From: Atrichornis clamosus
Taxonomy: Eukaryota; Chordata; Aves; Passeriformes; Menuridae
DNA: 64,000 nt
Assembly: GCA_013400975.1 (NCBI GenBank)
Contig: WBMZ01009034.1
Coordinates: 1-64,000, forward strand
Reading direction: 5' to 3'
In this document: in pieces, positions 1 through 12,592 of the stretch
Layout of the letters: every line of letters starts with the position of its first letter
How positions within the stretch are numbered: the stretch's first letter is position 1
Notes under the pieces: model-generated
Told to the model about the DNA's origin: nothing
Database searches by the model: none
The model's input: the letters and a program-made list of their open reading frames with translations, nothing else
Translations under genes and position numbers: made by a program

Positions 1-215
1 CCCGCGGGGCGTTCTCTCCGCGCCGCCGAGGTACCAGGTCGGGCCGGCGGCTCCGGGGAGGAGGCGGCGGCGGCCGCCCTGCGCTCGTTTAGCGGGGGAG
101 GAACCCCCGGTCCGGCGGCAGCGCCCCGGAGAGCCGCGCCCGCGGGACAGCGGCGGCCCCTCCGCGGGGAGAGCCCTCCTGGGGGCGGAGGTGCCCTTGT
201 GTCGTCTGAGCCGTA
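1..215. promoter_or_regulatory. CpG island, right part only (promoter or first-exon region)
   Basis: The first 215 bases are strongly GC-rich and dense in CG dinucleotides, with GC-box-like GGGGGCGG near 181-188, and then change abruptly to AT-rich DNA from about 216. There is no ATG before 236. In a vertebrate genome this marks a constitutive promoter or a first exon. Orientation cannot be decided. Weak donor-like sequences occur on the plus strand (GAG/GTACCA at 30/31, GAG/GTGCCC near 190), but none is a full consensus. It may be an upstream untranslated exon of DISP1, which would give a 5' intron of up to about 56 kb, or the promoter of a neighbouring gene facing left. The island is cut by the window start. 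Confidence 0.7.
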
Positions 216-1417
216 CCTTAAAATATCTTGTAAAAATGAATTAATTTTTCACCTTCACTTCTGAATTTTTTGTGTTTATTTTACTGGGAGATGGGCTCTT
301 TTTTTTCTTTTTTCTTTATTTAAAGGTGTTCAGGCACCTAACTTTTTTCGTTCGTTACGGACTGAGATATGATCAGCCTTTCGTGTGCTCCTGGTCTTTG
401 TTCAGACATACGCTGCTTGTAGTTGCCTATTTTATTTGTTAGGAGCAAGGACTCGTTGAGAACATAAGGTCTACAGACAGTGGTTTCGAAAGGGAGCTCA
501 TATGGCACCCTTTGTCTTGGGAAATAAGGATGCGGTAATGCCCGACTACTGTCTGCACAGCCGATGTTGAGATAAGCTGCTTAAGCATTGCTTCCAGTGG
601 TGGTGGAAAACGCTGGAGGTGTGTTGGAGAGACCATTAAGGCAGAGGTCTGTTCAGAGGGGTGTGGAAACCTTTGCAGTTTCTGGGTTCAGTACGAGCAA
701 ACAGTTCCCACATTATCTGTGGAGATGGCACCTGCAGCCAGTGCGGAGCTCTCGGTGTACCCCGCTTTTGGAATCGGTTAGTTCCCGCGTCAGGGACAGT
801 TCACCTGCTGCGTTCTTCCCATCATTGTCCTAGTAGAGTATGAGAGGCTATTAAAAGTTTAATAGAAAACTCTTCTGTGAGGAAGGCAATAGGATGCTCC
901 ATCTCTTTTTCTCAGCCTCTGGAGAAGATGGAAAAATACGTTTTTGCAGAATGATTGATGGTTCATGGTAAATGGTGAATGTGAACCAGCTCTTTTCAGA
1001 GCTGTAGTTACTCCAAGTATGTCTGTAGCATGTGTGCGATTTAGATGAACAAAAACACTCTGATCAGAATTGCAAGTAGCTTGTTACAGAATATCTGACT
1101 TGGACAGACCTGTGAAATACTAACAAACGCTTAGAACAAGGCATCTAGATTGTCAGTGGGTTTATAAGAGTGCTCAGCTTTAAGAGCGTTGCCTGTTGGA
1201 ACTGGAGGTAAATAAAGATGCAAGGAAGCAGTTGGGATGAATTGAGACTGGGAGGAAGAAGGGATTTCTTAATTGGACAAAGGAATAAGAGCCTGAAGTA
1301 AGTAGCCTGCAGGGATGGGAGTGGAAGAGATCTACCCAAGATGGGAGGTGACTATCTTTGGACCAGGGAAATGTGTATTAGAAAAATATGAATACTTAAA
1401 ATGTTGGCATGGCACTA
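216..1417. other. AT-rich non-coding stretch
   Basis: No gene is supported here. Open frames are short, lack recognisable domains and are consistent with chance. A T-rich run (about 299-322) lies just after the CpG island. No transposon was recognised. Confidence 0.6.
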
Positions 1418-1562
1418 AGGCTGCCAGAGTTCAATTCAAGAAGTGTTGGAACAATGCTTTCAGGCACATGATGTGGTTCTGGGGTTGTCCTGTGCAGGAG
1501 TTGGATGGAATGATCCTTGTGGTTCTGTTCCAGCTCAGGATATTCTGTGACTCTGTGATTTG
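1418..1562 (+). mobile_element. CR1 LINE, truncated 3' end
   Basis: The stretch matches the 3'-terminal untranslated part of avian CR1 retrotransposons. A segment like 'caagaagtgttggaacaatgc' leads into 'caggcacatgatgtgg', then 'gtcctgtgcaggagttgga', 'gatccttgtggttctgttcc' and the terminal short repeat 'ttctgtgactctgtgatt'. Orientation is plus, because the terminal octamer-like repeat is at the right end. It is a typical 5'-truncated dead copy. A 119-residue open frame over 1315-1674 crosses it and is not a gene. The left boundary is approximate. Confidence 0.82.
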
Positions 1563-3581
1563 TAGACTCTTGTGGCAGATATTTAAGTTTGTAATCAAAC
1601 ATTCACTCTATATTGTAATGTATATAACATTTACAAGTTGTATTTATTTTACATATATTTATGTTTTTCTCTGAATGTAAAATAAATGACTTGTGCTTCT
1701 TTAGTTTTTTAGTAGTTTCCAGAAACTTCAACTGGTACTGGAAGGCTGTTGGGCTGATTGCTGAATATACATGTAAATTGAGAAATTTAAAATCCAAACA
1801 AACATCCAAGTGGGGGGCTTTTTGCTTAAGTAATTATCTTTAAACGTTAGAGTAACAAACTACAACAGCCTTTGACACTCATGTTCTGTTTCAGAATAGA
1901 GTGGTTGAACTATACCATGGTTGGAGTATAGGATATTTTGGCAGTCATTAGAAAGATCTGTTTTCTCCTTAGAGTGAAGGGAGTAATATCCCGTAGTAAT
2001 ATACTAGCCTAGTTTGAGGACAGAGTTATTTTGATATTAGAAACTTAAACGTGTATGTTGGTTAAAAGCAGCTGGATGTTGAAGTCGGGACTTGACACTA
2101 GTGGTGCAAAGTATGGAAGACTGCCTTAGGATTTGAAACTTTGTAGCATCACTCAGGAGGGGTTTTTTCCCCTTTTGGGGGGACGTAGTCTATATGTAGG
2201 GAATAAATGTGATGATGGGGATTTCCATAGTTTTAGCCTGCTTTGGAATTCACTGTAGCAAAGTTAGGGTTGTTTGCAGGTTATATGAAGTGGCAAATAA
2301 GGCCGCAGCGACGTCTGTTTGCTTTCAGGGCACCTGGGAGAGGGCAGTGTCAGTGGCTGGGCTTTCCTGTCTATAGAGCAGTACCTTTGCTTTGATGTAT
2401 TTGCCTTCACTTCCTCAGATGGTCCATGGGAGTCGTGACTTCAGGATGAAGCTTGTTCTCTTTCTTAGCAGACAGGCTTACAACACTGCTGAGAATGTGG
2501 GGTTCTTCTCTTCACATAAGTTTTTTTCACTCCTTCTTTCCAAATCTGCTGCCATCACAGATTCCTGGCTCTGTTGGAGAATGCCACGTGAAGCTATTTT
2601 TGAGTGATCAGAGAACTACTGTAGCAGGAACAAAGGACAGTGATGGGGGAGAAGCAGTCCCAAGGGACCTTGAGAAGAAAGAGGCAGAATTCAGATTAGT
2701 AGCCTCCAAAAAAATCTTGCTGTAGAAGAGGTGAAAAATAAGACTTTGAAAGAACAAAGGTAAAAACACCATGTGAAAACACTTAGTTCTCATAATGTTA
2801 CGCTTTCCCATGAGGAGGCTTTTTGAATGGCTTTCATAGTAATGTTTCTCATATGTTGGCCATAGATTTATTTGAGCACTAAGCTTGACTTTTTCTCTAA
2901 GCCTTTAACAGAGGTGATTGATTTACTGGCTTTGGTAGAGGGATAGAATTACTTTCAAACTTTGAAATATATAATAAGCACCTCAGATAATTAGCAAGCT
3001 TACAACTATCTCTCTTTAAAGTGATCAATGGCATTAATTTGGTTTGGTAGCCATGGCTATTTTCTCATTCAGCAGCCATATGGTATTTCTGAGTTTAGTG
3101 TGATTTCCTGTAGGTGGTTTTTACAAAGTCAGCTGGGCTTTGGTGTGAAGTGCAGCAAAAATTAAATACTATGGGAAGGTGTGAAAATGTTCTTATATTA
3201 AAAGAGAGAAAAAAGCAGGTTGCTTTAACTTTGGTGTAAGAGTAGATTGTAGCCCCTAAGTCCCACATTCAGGGAGACTGTAATGCTAAAGTAGTAAAAA
3301 TTTGTAACTGCTGCTTGTTTAACACTGAAGTTTTTTAATGCAAATAATGATCAACAGATCAGTGTTTTGTTGTAAACAAAGTACTTTTTAGCTTTACTAA
3401 AAAAAATGAGACCCCTCTTTCAGTAAAATACTCTTTTAAGGGGTTTTCTTCCTGAGGTGCGATACGTTAATGCTGTTGGTGAATGTGTCTTGACATTAAT
3501 AGAATAGCCATAGGAAGTTTCCATCTGAATTCTGATTTTTGAGGCCTGCAGTATTCAAAGAAAGTGTGAATTTTATCTGTC
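1563..3581. other. Non-coding stretch between two CR1 fragments
   Basis: Ordinary AT-rich sequence with no supported gene, RNA or repeat. Frames of 60-90 codons between 2392 and 2811 overlap one another on both strands and resemble no known family. Confidence 0.55.
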
Positions 3582-3960
3582 ACATGAGGAGTGGCTGAGG
3601 GAACTGGGATTGTTTAGTCTGGAGAAAAGGAGACTCAGAGGGACCTTACTGCTTTCTATGGCTGCCTGAAAGGAGGTTATAGATAGGTGGGAGTCAGTCT
3701 ATTCTCCCAGGCAGCAAGCAATAGGACAAGAAATAGCCTCAGATTGCTCCAGAGGAGGTTTAGATTGGATATAAGGAAAAATGTCTTCATTGGAACAGGC
3801 TGCCTATGGAAGTAATGGAGTCACCATCCCTAGGAGTGTTAAAAAAATGTGTGGAGGTGCTGCTTAATGACATGGTTTAGTGGTGGACCTTGCAGTGTTT
3901 GGTTAATGGTTAGACTTGATCATCTTAGAGGTTTTTTCCAACCTTAATAGTTTTATGATT
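3582..3960 (+). mobile_element. CR1 LINE, truncated 3' end (about 380 bp)
   Basis: A longer CR1 3' fragment in plus orientation. Diagnostic blocks in order are 'gaggagtggctgagggaact' (about 3586), 'ttagtctggagaaaaggaga' (about 3615), 'ggcagcaagcaataggacaa' (about 3710), 'gaggtttagattggatataa', 'aacaggctgcctatggaagt', 'ttagacttgatcatcttaga' and 'ttttccaaccttaatagttt' followed by TATGATT. These match the usual avian CR1 tail order. Substitutions and small deletions throughout suggest an old copy. No reverse-transcriptase part is left. Confidence 0.92.
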
Positions 3961-6900
3961 CGAAATCAAGAGCTTTTGAGAAACACTCTGGTTATCAAGG
4001 AGCACAGTCCCGCTGAGTTGGTGAAAGCTAGGATAACAGGATTCTTTGGTTGGGAAGCTCTGAACTGTATGTGAGGCAATTTTATGAAGGTGAAAGATGG
4101 GGTTTTTTAAGCTGGTCTTTACTCTATGCTTATAAATAGCAGCTTAAATTACTCTGTGGGAGATTCTCCAGCATGCAATATTAACAGAAATAAATCTGGG
4201 AGAGTTGTGGGAAGGAGAAGCAGTGTCAGATGGTGATCTGTGAAGGAGATCTGGAGGTGGAAGCAATCAAGCAGGGTGAATGGGGTAAAGAAAAGCAGCG
4301 AAAGAGGTTTAAGGAGTGGGGCAAAGCCAGGGGTCACAGAAAACTAAAGGTTTTCCATGGTGGTGATTTAGGGTAGCATAGACCTTGCAAGAATAAAGTT
4401 TTCTGGTTAGTAAAGGTGACATTGAGGAGAGACAGAGGGAGAAACTGTTTGGCATATAGGCAGGAAAGTGCCATTTAAAATTAAGTAAAAATACATCTGA
4501 AAGGCACCAGAAAAAGAACTAGTGACTGTAAGGTGCGTGCTCTTGGACTGTGTGGAAGGCCATGAGAATAGGGGTGTATGAAGCCCATTCCTGTGAAGGG
4601 GGGAATCTGAGTGCAGTGATGGGGGACCAGAGGTCTTGTGGTGTGGAGACAGCTTAAGACGTGCAGCTCAGAATGAGTATGGTAACTTCAAGAGGGGCAT
4701 GTTAGCATGCCATGCTGGGTGTCCTGAGTGGTGTAGGGCCCAGAGTGTGGTCACAGTGTGCACAGATTATAGAAGCTGTGAAATAAACAACTTTTTCTGC
4801 CCTCCCTGTTCTTACCTGTCCCCCTTTCTTTATCCTCTAAGGGAGACATGAAAAACTTGCTTTTTGGTGGGTTGGTGCAGTCAACATATGCCTGGAAATA
4901 ACATTAGCTTTCTGCATGCAAGTCTCTGAAGAAAGATCTTGCTGTGTATCTTTATGTATAGCATTGTTGTTTTTGTAGAAACAGACAAACACAGCATGAT
5001 AAAAACATTCTTATGCTGTCTGTAGTGCAACATAACTCTTGTGCTATGTAACACAAATTAATAAAAATGACTGAATTAAGCCATAACTATTAGCAGATGG
5101 ATACTGTGGTTTAGTCTCGTATAGTCTCTCCTTGTTAATGAACTTCATGTGCTGATAAAATGGGAGGGAGATAGGCTTTAATAAGAGAAAATGTTTGCCT
5201 TGTCATCTGAAAACACTAACGTTCCTGGGTGAAGCCCGCGTGCTCAGCAATACTCCTTTCTTGTGCACAGCCATAATGTTTAGAAATTAAACTATTGTTA
5301 TTCCTGGGTTGACAAGAGTATCTCCCCCTCCTAGAGCTTTAATTCTTATCTTTTCTCTTTATGTAACCAAGGTTGGTCAGGGGCTGTAAACAGCCTTGTT
5401 TTAGACTTCCTGGTATTTCTCTATGCCATTGCCATCCTTGCATGTGATAAGACACGCCTGCTGGAGCTGAACCAGGGAGTCAATCTCAAAGGCAGTAAGG
5501 TTTATTGCCACAGCTAATACTGTGCTTGTGCCTCGCTTTTCAGAAGCATCGTGTTTGCTGTTTACTGAGTATTTGAAGAGAGTCTCAATGAGAATTGTTT
5601 CAGATTTCAAAGATTTAAGTACAGCGTCACCATCTTTCTGTGACTTGTACCTGTCTGATAACGAGTATACTTGAATAAATAATACTTTAGATATAAAGTA
5701 CTGACTTTAGTAATTGTTTCCTTCAGTACATATCTCTTTTAAGGCTTCTTTTCCAATACCATATTTGATTGTACGTGTAACAGAAGAATTTTTCCGTGTT
5801 TTAACTTAGGGAAGATGCATTTGCCAGTGATGTGTGTTCGAGCTGTCTTTTGTGAACTGTTTGTTTGTGATTAAATATTTATAGACAGGATAGAGCATCA
5901 GTAGTGAGATTTGAGAAGACACATTTTGTAAACACAAAATCCATTCTACCTGGAATGTGAGTGGAATGGTACAGCTCAGATTACACTTGTGCTTCGGGGT
6001 AGTGTTGGAATTAAAGCTGGGGGTTTTGGAGTTTGTTTGGGGTTTTTTTGCAAAGCCTCATTTGTGGTCTTCCGAGTTTTACACTTTCCTATTAATTGTT
6101 GTAAGACCTAGAGGGTGCTTTATACTTACAGGCTTAGACTGAAAATGCTTTTAGACTTGATGTGAACTTAAAAGAGTTCCTCAGGAATTTTCTCTCTGTT
6201 GTGTTTACTGAAAGTAGTTGCTGTGCTCAGCAATATAGCTGATAGGATCAATTTCTAATGGTAAAAGTATTTAATATTGAAACACCCCTGTTGGGTAGCA
6301 GTTCTTGAAGTTGCATCAAAACTGGGTGATGTGGAGATATCTTTGGGTGGGAGGAAGGAAGAGGGGGATTTTGAGAACTAGGTAATTAATTAAAGATTGC
6401 TGTGGTTATGATGTTTTAGGCTTCGAAAATTACTGAGTGCTATGCCACATAGTTTGAATATGTAAGTAAGTTAAAATATTTTCTTTAATACGTATGCTGT
6501 TCTAAATAATTGTATAAAGCTGAAGGGAATTTTTGCCTCTTGGAATAAACTTTACCCTAGTCTTAAACATATGTTCTCACTTATTGTTGATAGCTTCTTT
6601 AATACTATAAAAAACTACAGCAGGTATTGCAAGAATTCAGTAACTTAATCTTAACCCTTTGAAGTTAAGTCATGTGAAATGTATGTCATGCTGGTATCTT
6701 TATAAAAACATAATGGAATTAAAACCAAAATCATTATTAAAACTAAAAGTGAGATCATTAATATAGTTTAGAACTCACTTCTGTGACAGTGAAGTCTAAA
6801 ATCCTGTCTAGTCCTAGATACTTTTTGGGCCTGAATTAGTCATCATGTATTTTCTTTGACTGTGAAACTTTATGAACTGAAATGGCGAGATTTGCATTAA

Positions 6901-7772
6901 GGGTTTTGGAAATGTCATTGTGTAATAATGTTTATACACCAAGACAGCTGAAGAAAGTCGTTGTGGATGACTGTGAACTGTAACTGGCTTTTCTATGTGT
7001 TACTGCTTAACTGTTGCATCAGTAAACTGCTTTTCTCTGCTTTTCTTTGCTGTCAAGCAAAGCCAGTTTGATCTACTGCAAACTGAGTACTTTGGCAACT
7101 TGTTCTCTGTTAAAAAATGGTGGAGATGGCATTAGTGCGGAAAACAATTGCTTGCTTTGTAAGTAGTGCAGTTGAGTTATGACTAAGTATATTGATTTGC
7201 CTGGCCAACACAAACTCCAGAATGGTTTTTTTTTTTCCATAGCCTTTCCTTAAGAGGGTCACATGGTTGGTTGTTACTGCCCTGGATATGGTTGAGTTCT
7301 ACAAACCAAACTGCTTTCTGGGGAAATTGAAAGGTTTTTAGATTATTTTTTAAAAATAAATTTTGATCACTGATGTGTCATGTTGAATGGACTGGGGAAG
7401 ACTTGTCCCTCTGTTAGCTTTTGTTACTTTACAGAGTTCTTCAATTTCTCTTTTTATGGCTTTACTAATTGCATACACAATGAAGAAGTTACTGATTTCC
7501 AAAAATATATGAATTTCTAATCTTTTTTCTACTATCTAGGCAGGGGAAACTGCACCTGTTTGCTTGTGCCAGACATGGTTTTGTTTCTTCTTAAACTGGC
7601 ATCGTATCCTCTAATGCCCTAGGGAAATTTGAATATGCTGTTCAGAGTTTGTAGCTGCTTTTAGAACTTAGGGTGCTAAATCTGTAAAACCCACAAACTG
7701 AAGCCATAGTAATGGGATTATGAGATACTGAGATGGCTTCTTACTTTTGAGGTCCAGCAGTAATTAACAGAG
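3961..7772. other. AT-rich non-coding stretch
   Basis: No gene, RNA or clear transposon is supported. Short homopolymer T runs occur (for example near 7225-7236). The open frames present are all under about 70 codons and have no recognisable motif. Confidence 0.55.
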
Positions 7773-7859
7773 CTTCCTCTTGTCTGCCCTCTCCAGTTCA
7801 GGGAAGGGNACTTCCTCTTGTCTACCTCTCAGCATTGCCCTCTCCAGTTCAGGGAAGGG
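7773..7859. repeat. Imperfect tandem duplication around an ambiguous base
   Basis: Copy A (7773-7808, 36 nt) and copy B (7811-7859, 49 nt) start with the same 13 nt (cttcctcttgtct) and end with the same 23 nt (gccctctccagttcagggaaggg). The only difference I see is a 13-nt segment, acctctcagcatt, present in B and absent from A. The two copies are separated by N at 7809 and one A. The N exactly between two near-identical copies suggests an assembly join of two alleles rather than a true tandem repeat. Confidence 0.85.
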
Positions 7860-10800
7860 TCTGGTGGTCAGTGCCCTAGTGTCAAAGGTATTACGTTAAA
7901 ATTTAGTCAGCTGATAATAATGGGTCTGATTGATAGCCCAAAATGATTGTACTGCTTTACTCTTCAAGACTTAATACCAACTCTTTTGTCAGCCCTGTTA
8001 AGAGGATGTTCTGTGGTATCTTGTTTGCCTTTTTTGCAAATTTGTGTTCGTATTTGTGTTATGAATTTTCCCCATTTTGTATTGGAGCTCTAAGCAGAAT
8101 CACTGGGGCAGAGTAGAAAACAGAAATACAGCAAGTGAAAAGTTTGAATAAATATTTTGGTAGTCCTTCATCAGATGTAGTTATCTCTTACGTGAGCTGC
8201 TTCTGGGTAGCCAGAAGTATCCATGGTGTACTGTGTAGTGCAGTAAACCATGGGCCAAACAAAACCAGCACTCGCAGCTATTCCATGGGGGAGGGCAGGT
8301 GTTTTGTTCCACTGCTTAAATTCTTCTTTCTCAGTTACCTCGTTCCAGTGAATTCAGACGTGTACAGACGAGCTTCCTGAGAAGCTCTCTGTAATTAACA
8401 GTATCAGGTAGTTTTAGGTGGAGATGTGGCTGCTGTGTGCAGCAGCTGTGCTCCGGTAACGTGGTCATACTTTCTCTTTGTGAGTTCCTGGCAGGAGACT
8501 ACACAGAGTGAGCTCAAGGCATGGTTGGATGTGCACCAGCGTGGTTGGAACAGCTCAACAAGGACAGGAGGCAGGAGACCTCATTTAGCCCTAAGGAGGT
8601 ATTTGGTGGTCAGTGAGATCATTTATGTCTGCAACGTAAGACTTTGTTTTCCCAGTTTACCAAACTGGACTCTTGTTAACATGAATGTGAGATCCTGCTG
8701 GGTGTCTATTAAATTGGAGTGCAGACAACTAATAAAAGACCTGAGTGGTGAAAATATTCTAAGAAATCAGTTGGTTGTGACTGTTCTGGAAAAATCTTTG
8801 AATGAACTTGTTTCACAGAAAAACATTTTAAAATTCTGGTTTTGTACTTTAAAATACATATTTATTTCTATAAATTGATTAAGAGCACATATTGAGAGTT
8901 CTGACATTAAGACCAAGTTAAGCAATTTTAGAATAAGGATTAGATGATAAATGTGGTAAAATAATGGAATATGGAAATGCATGATACAAAGGCATTATAC
9001 TGTGCAACAAGCTGTTCACAGTGTTCCTGTCACTAAAGAGATTTTCCTATAGGCCTTGCTCTTCCTCGGTCTGTTCAGGCATATTTGATACAAAGAACAT
9101 TCTTTTATGCTTACTATAATTAAGACAATGTACTCAGAGAATAGTTTATGGTGATTAGAAGAACAAGGGCTTGGCCTGCTACTGAGTGAAGAATGATGCT
9201 GAGAAAAACCGTGTGTTTAGTGCACTTGTTGCTTCAGATATATCTTTATTGTAGGATAAGCTGTCATTATACCTGACACTAGAAACAGAAGCATAGGAGT
9301 TTTTCTTATATAAGGAAGATAATGAAGAACACTTACTAAAGGGCTAATTTGAAAAGTAAGAACCATTATCAGCTTCCATGTAGGCAGATAAAGTTCTTTA
9401 AATAGGGAGAGAAGCCAAGACCAGCACCTCTAAGTGGGACAGGTGGAAAAGAAGCACTACAGATCTACAGTCCACTTGAAAAAACATTGCCACAAATGTG
9501 AACTATTTGAAGTTTTTCAAGTTATAAGTACAAGGATGTTAAGTAAACATAAATGTGGATTTTCTCAACCCAAAATTCACAACCAGTCAAATCGCCTTTC
9601 ATGGCATGGTATTCAGTATTTTTTGGGAGGAACAAATATGTTCTTAGTTTACTTAGTTATTCTAATGGCTTTTTCTGTATTATAAGCAAGGATGTTTCTC
9701 TAAATACCATAAAGTTGGTGAAAAACCTTAAATAGTTTCATGGATCACTGTCAGACCAGAGGATGTGGAGACTGAATTGTCTCTGCAGGCTTCTGTCACT
9801 AATTTCGACTTCAGTGAAACATTCAGGCTGTGCAGTATTAGCAGCAGATGGTATCAAGCTTGGAATTGGTGTGAGTGTGTTGGAAAACGTGGTTAAGGTT
9901 CAGAGCAACTTGAGGAAAGTGAAGAAGCAGTGTGGGAGGGAGAAAGCCATGCCTTTTGGATGAGGACGAGATTCAAGATCCTCCATTTGTCATGTCTGTA
10001 CAAGAAGAGTGCAGAGAAGTAGAATGAATCTTGTGCGAAGTGTTCTGGGGGTGTTGCAGTTAAGAAGCCAGATGTGACTCTGTTAAACAACTCAGGTATA
10101 CTGTGACAGGCGAGCAGGATGAGTTTCTGCATATCATGTGACAGTCCTTCATGCCAGGCTTAGGCATCTCACCCCAGGGAAAGCTAGATTACAAGACAGT
10201 AGAGAGGAAAATAAAGAACGAAGCCTTGAAAATGTAATTATTTTATTCACAGAAAGATTTAGAACTCTTAAAGTACAGAAGACTACAGAGTGAAGGAAGT
10301 GTTTTTAGGTGAGATGCGAACAAGGAGTGCATTTTTCAGTCTAGTCACTCTGACAACAGAACCATGCTTAAGTAATGTGCTTGAACTGCCACGGAGATGG
10401 TGTAAATGGACACTAAAAAAGAACTGTGACCTACTGGAACAGATTGCTTGGGAAGACTATGGTATTTCCATTTTTAGAGTGCCTCATAAGGCATAGATTA
10501 ACCATGTCTAGACCATGTTGTTCTCCCCCAGTCCTGAGAGACAGAATTAGCTGATTTATTGAGCTCCTTTCTAACTATTAGAGTATTAGAAAATCCTGGA
10601 AGGATTTCTAGAAAGCAGGGGCATTTGAATTAAAAAAGTGTCAGAGTGGTTAAAAGCATTGGATCCATGTTAATCACCTTCTTATTTTGTGATAATGGGT
10701 CTTGCTATCAAAATTGCACATCTGTACTCCCTCATTTCTACTCCCTGCTCTTCAAAGAAAGTAATATTGCAACGGGGGAGAGGGGGAAATACTTTTATAA

Positions 10801-12549
10801 ATCATCTGGTTCACTTCCATTTCATGTCTGTAAATATCTTCCAGTTGATACATTAAGTGTATACTGATGGCTACAAACTTCCAGAATCATCTTTCATCCC
10901 CAGCTATCTATAAAATTGCTTTGGGGATGAGGGAGAAATTAGACTCTTCAAACCCCATGATAAGTTTGATATCAGATTTTGAGATTTCAGACTGCTTAGC
11001 TCATTAATCTGAGTTAGAATGAAGATATAAAATAAACCATTCCCTCATTAGCAGATACCAGCCTTTATCTTGCATGTCTTTTTTTCTGAACCTGGCACTT
11101 AAAATGCATGAATAAGAGGCAGTGTACTCTGGTAGGAGGAACTTGGGCCTGGGAGACAGAACTGTCAGCATCTTGATCTTAGACATGTTGAATTATGATT
11201 TGCTGAAGGGCATGTTTAATTCCTGGCCGTGTTTTCCACACATAGAATGTAGTGCTGTAAGGATTAATTTTTGTCTGTAGCTACAGAAATGTAAACTCTG
11301 AGACATGTCCTTCAGCATGAAAAGTTAACATGTAAGCCCAAGATTTTCATTCACGGATTCTTTGGTTGTGTTTGAATTCTTCAGGTTAAAGAACAATAAT
11401 TTAAAATTTTGATAGGTTAAAAATATCTAACCCTGTGGTATTTTCCTTAGTCTTTTTATATGGAAAATGCAAACTCTTGTTTTCTTCCTTTGCTTTTTTT
11501 CCTTCCCCGCTGCTGTTGAAGATAGCTCCTTTCTCAAAGACTTCAGTTGTATGGTGTAGTTGTTTGACTTCATTCATGATTTATAAGCATACAGAAAGAT
11601 TGCAGAATTTCAATTTTATTGGAATCCCAGTTCTGTTATTTTCTAGGCAAGGAGGCTGTATCAGTATAGACTGGTTTGTCTTGCAGCATTGTTACAGCAA
11701 TACAGCTAGCTCAAGGATTTATTTTTAAATTTAAGTTCTTCAAGAGGCTGAGGGTGATGCTGTATGATGTCATTCTGGTTCAACAAACCAGAAGTGTTGA
11801 AGAGTGAGAGGGCATGTGAGGTCTTTTGGGCAATGAAATAGCTTTTCCAAAGCTGGTACCATCAGGCTGAAATCCCTTCACGCTTCTTTCTGCAGGTGCT
11901 GGTTTTAAGCTAGGCTCCCACAGACATTTAACTTTATTATTACAATGTCACTCTACAGGGTTTATAGTTCTTTCAGTGAATTCTTTGTAAAAGAACTGGC
12001 AACATTTTTTAAAAGGTTATGTTGAATTCTCGTTTCCACAGCACAAGTTGCCATGGATATGTCAGGTTCTTAATGTTTGTTTACAGAGGAATGAGGTAGA
12101 GAAGGTTTATGGTAGCTATTTTCAAATGAATGTTCTGCTTTCAAGTGATGCTGTTCTCATTCGGAGTTAACAGGTCAGTGAATGTAAGTTCTGCTTTGAG
12201 AATGGATTAAGTTCACTTTGAAATTAGTTAATGCAGAGATGTGTGTATCTTTGCTTTGCACTAGCTTGTCAGTTGTTCAGGTTGCTTTATTCCCTAAAAT
12301 GACCCTGCTGATTCTGTGTGCCCTGTGTAGCGTGTTGGAGTCCTGTCAATCAGCATTTAAAGAGGGAAGGCAGTGCACGCACCCAGAACTAAGGAAGTGC
12401 TGCTGCAAAACGTGCTGCATCTCATGCACAAAGCAAAGAAGGGTCCTAGATGTGCTATGATTGGGAAAAGGGGATGGTGAATTATTTCTGGCTGAAAACT
12501 GGCATAAGAAGGTAATTAAGCCATAAAACTCTTGCATGCGTATATCAAA
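7860..12549. other. Non-coding stretch
   Basis: No feature is supported. A 150-codon plus-strand frame at 8426-8878 is the longest here, but it has no recognisable domain. It passes through AT-rich sequence ending in low-complexity translation, and there are no convincing flanking splice sites. It is treated as chance. Confidence 0.5.
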
Positions 12550-12592
12550 TGCCCATGAGAGGGCAGTTGTATGTTGTACTACATAATACAAC
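12550..12592. repeat. Two adjacent short hairpins
   Basis: Hairpin 1 is TGCCC/GGGCA with a 6-nt loop (12550-12565). It is followed immediately by hairpin 2, GTTGTAT (12566-12572) pairing with ATACAAC (12586-12592) around a 13-nt centre that can pair partly. The stems are short, so this may be chance. No known RNA is recognised. Confidence 0.5.

Noticed and set aside
1315..1674. 119-codon plus-strand frame
   Set aside because: It runs through the CR1 3' tail at 1418-1562 and AT-rich sequence; the translation is a by-product of the repeat, not a gene.
8426..8878. 150-codon plus-strand frame
   Set aside because: No recognisable domain, no convincing splice or promoter context, and the 3' part is low-complexity AT-rich translation.
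12218..12460. 80-codon cysteine-rich frame with a hydrophobic start, resembling a small secreted protein
   Set aside because: No known Cys spacing pattern, and the hydrophobic part is not a clean signal peptide; chance is more likely in a 64-kb six-frame scan.
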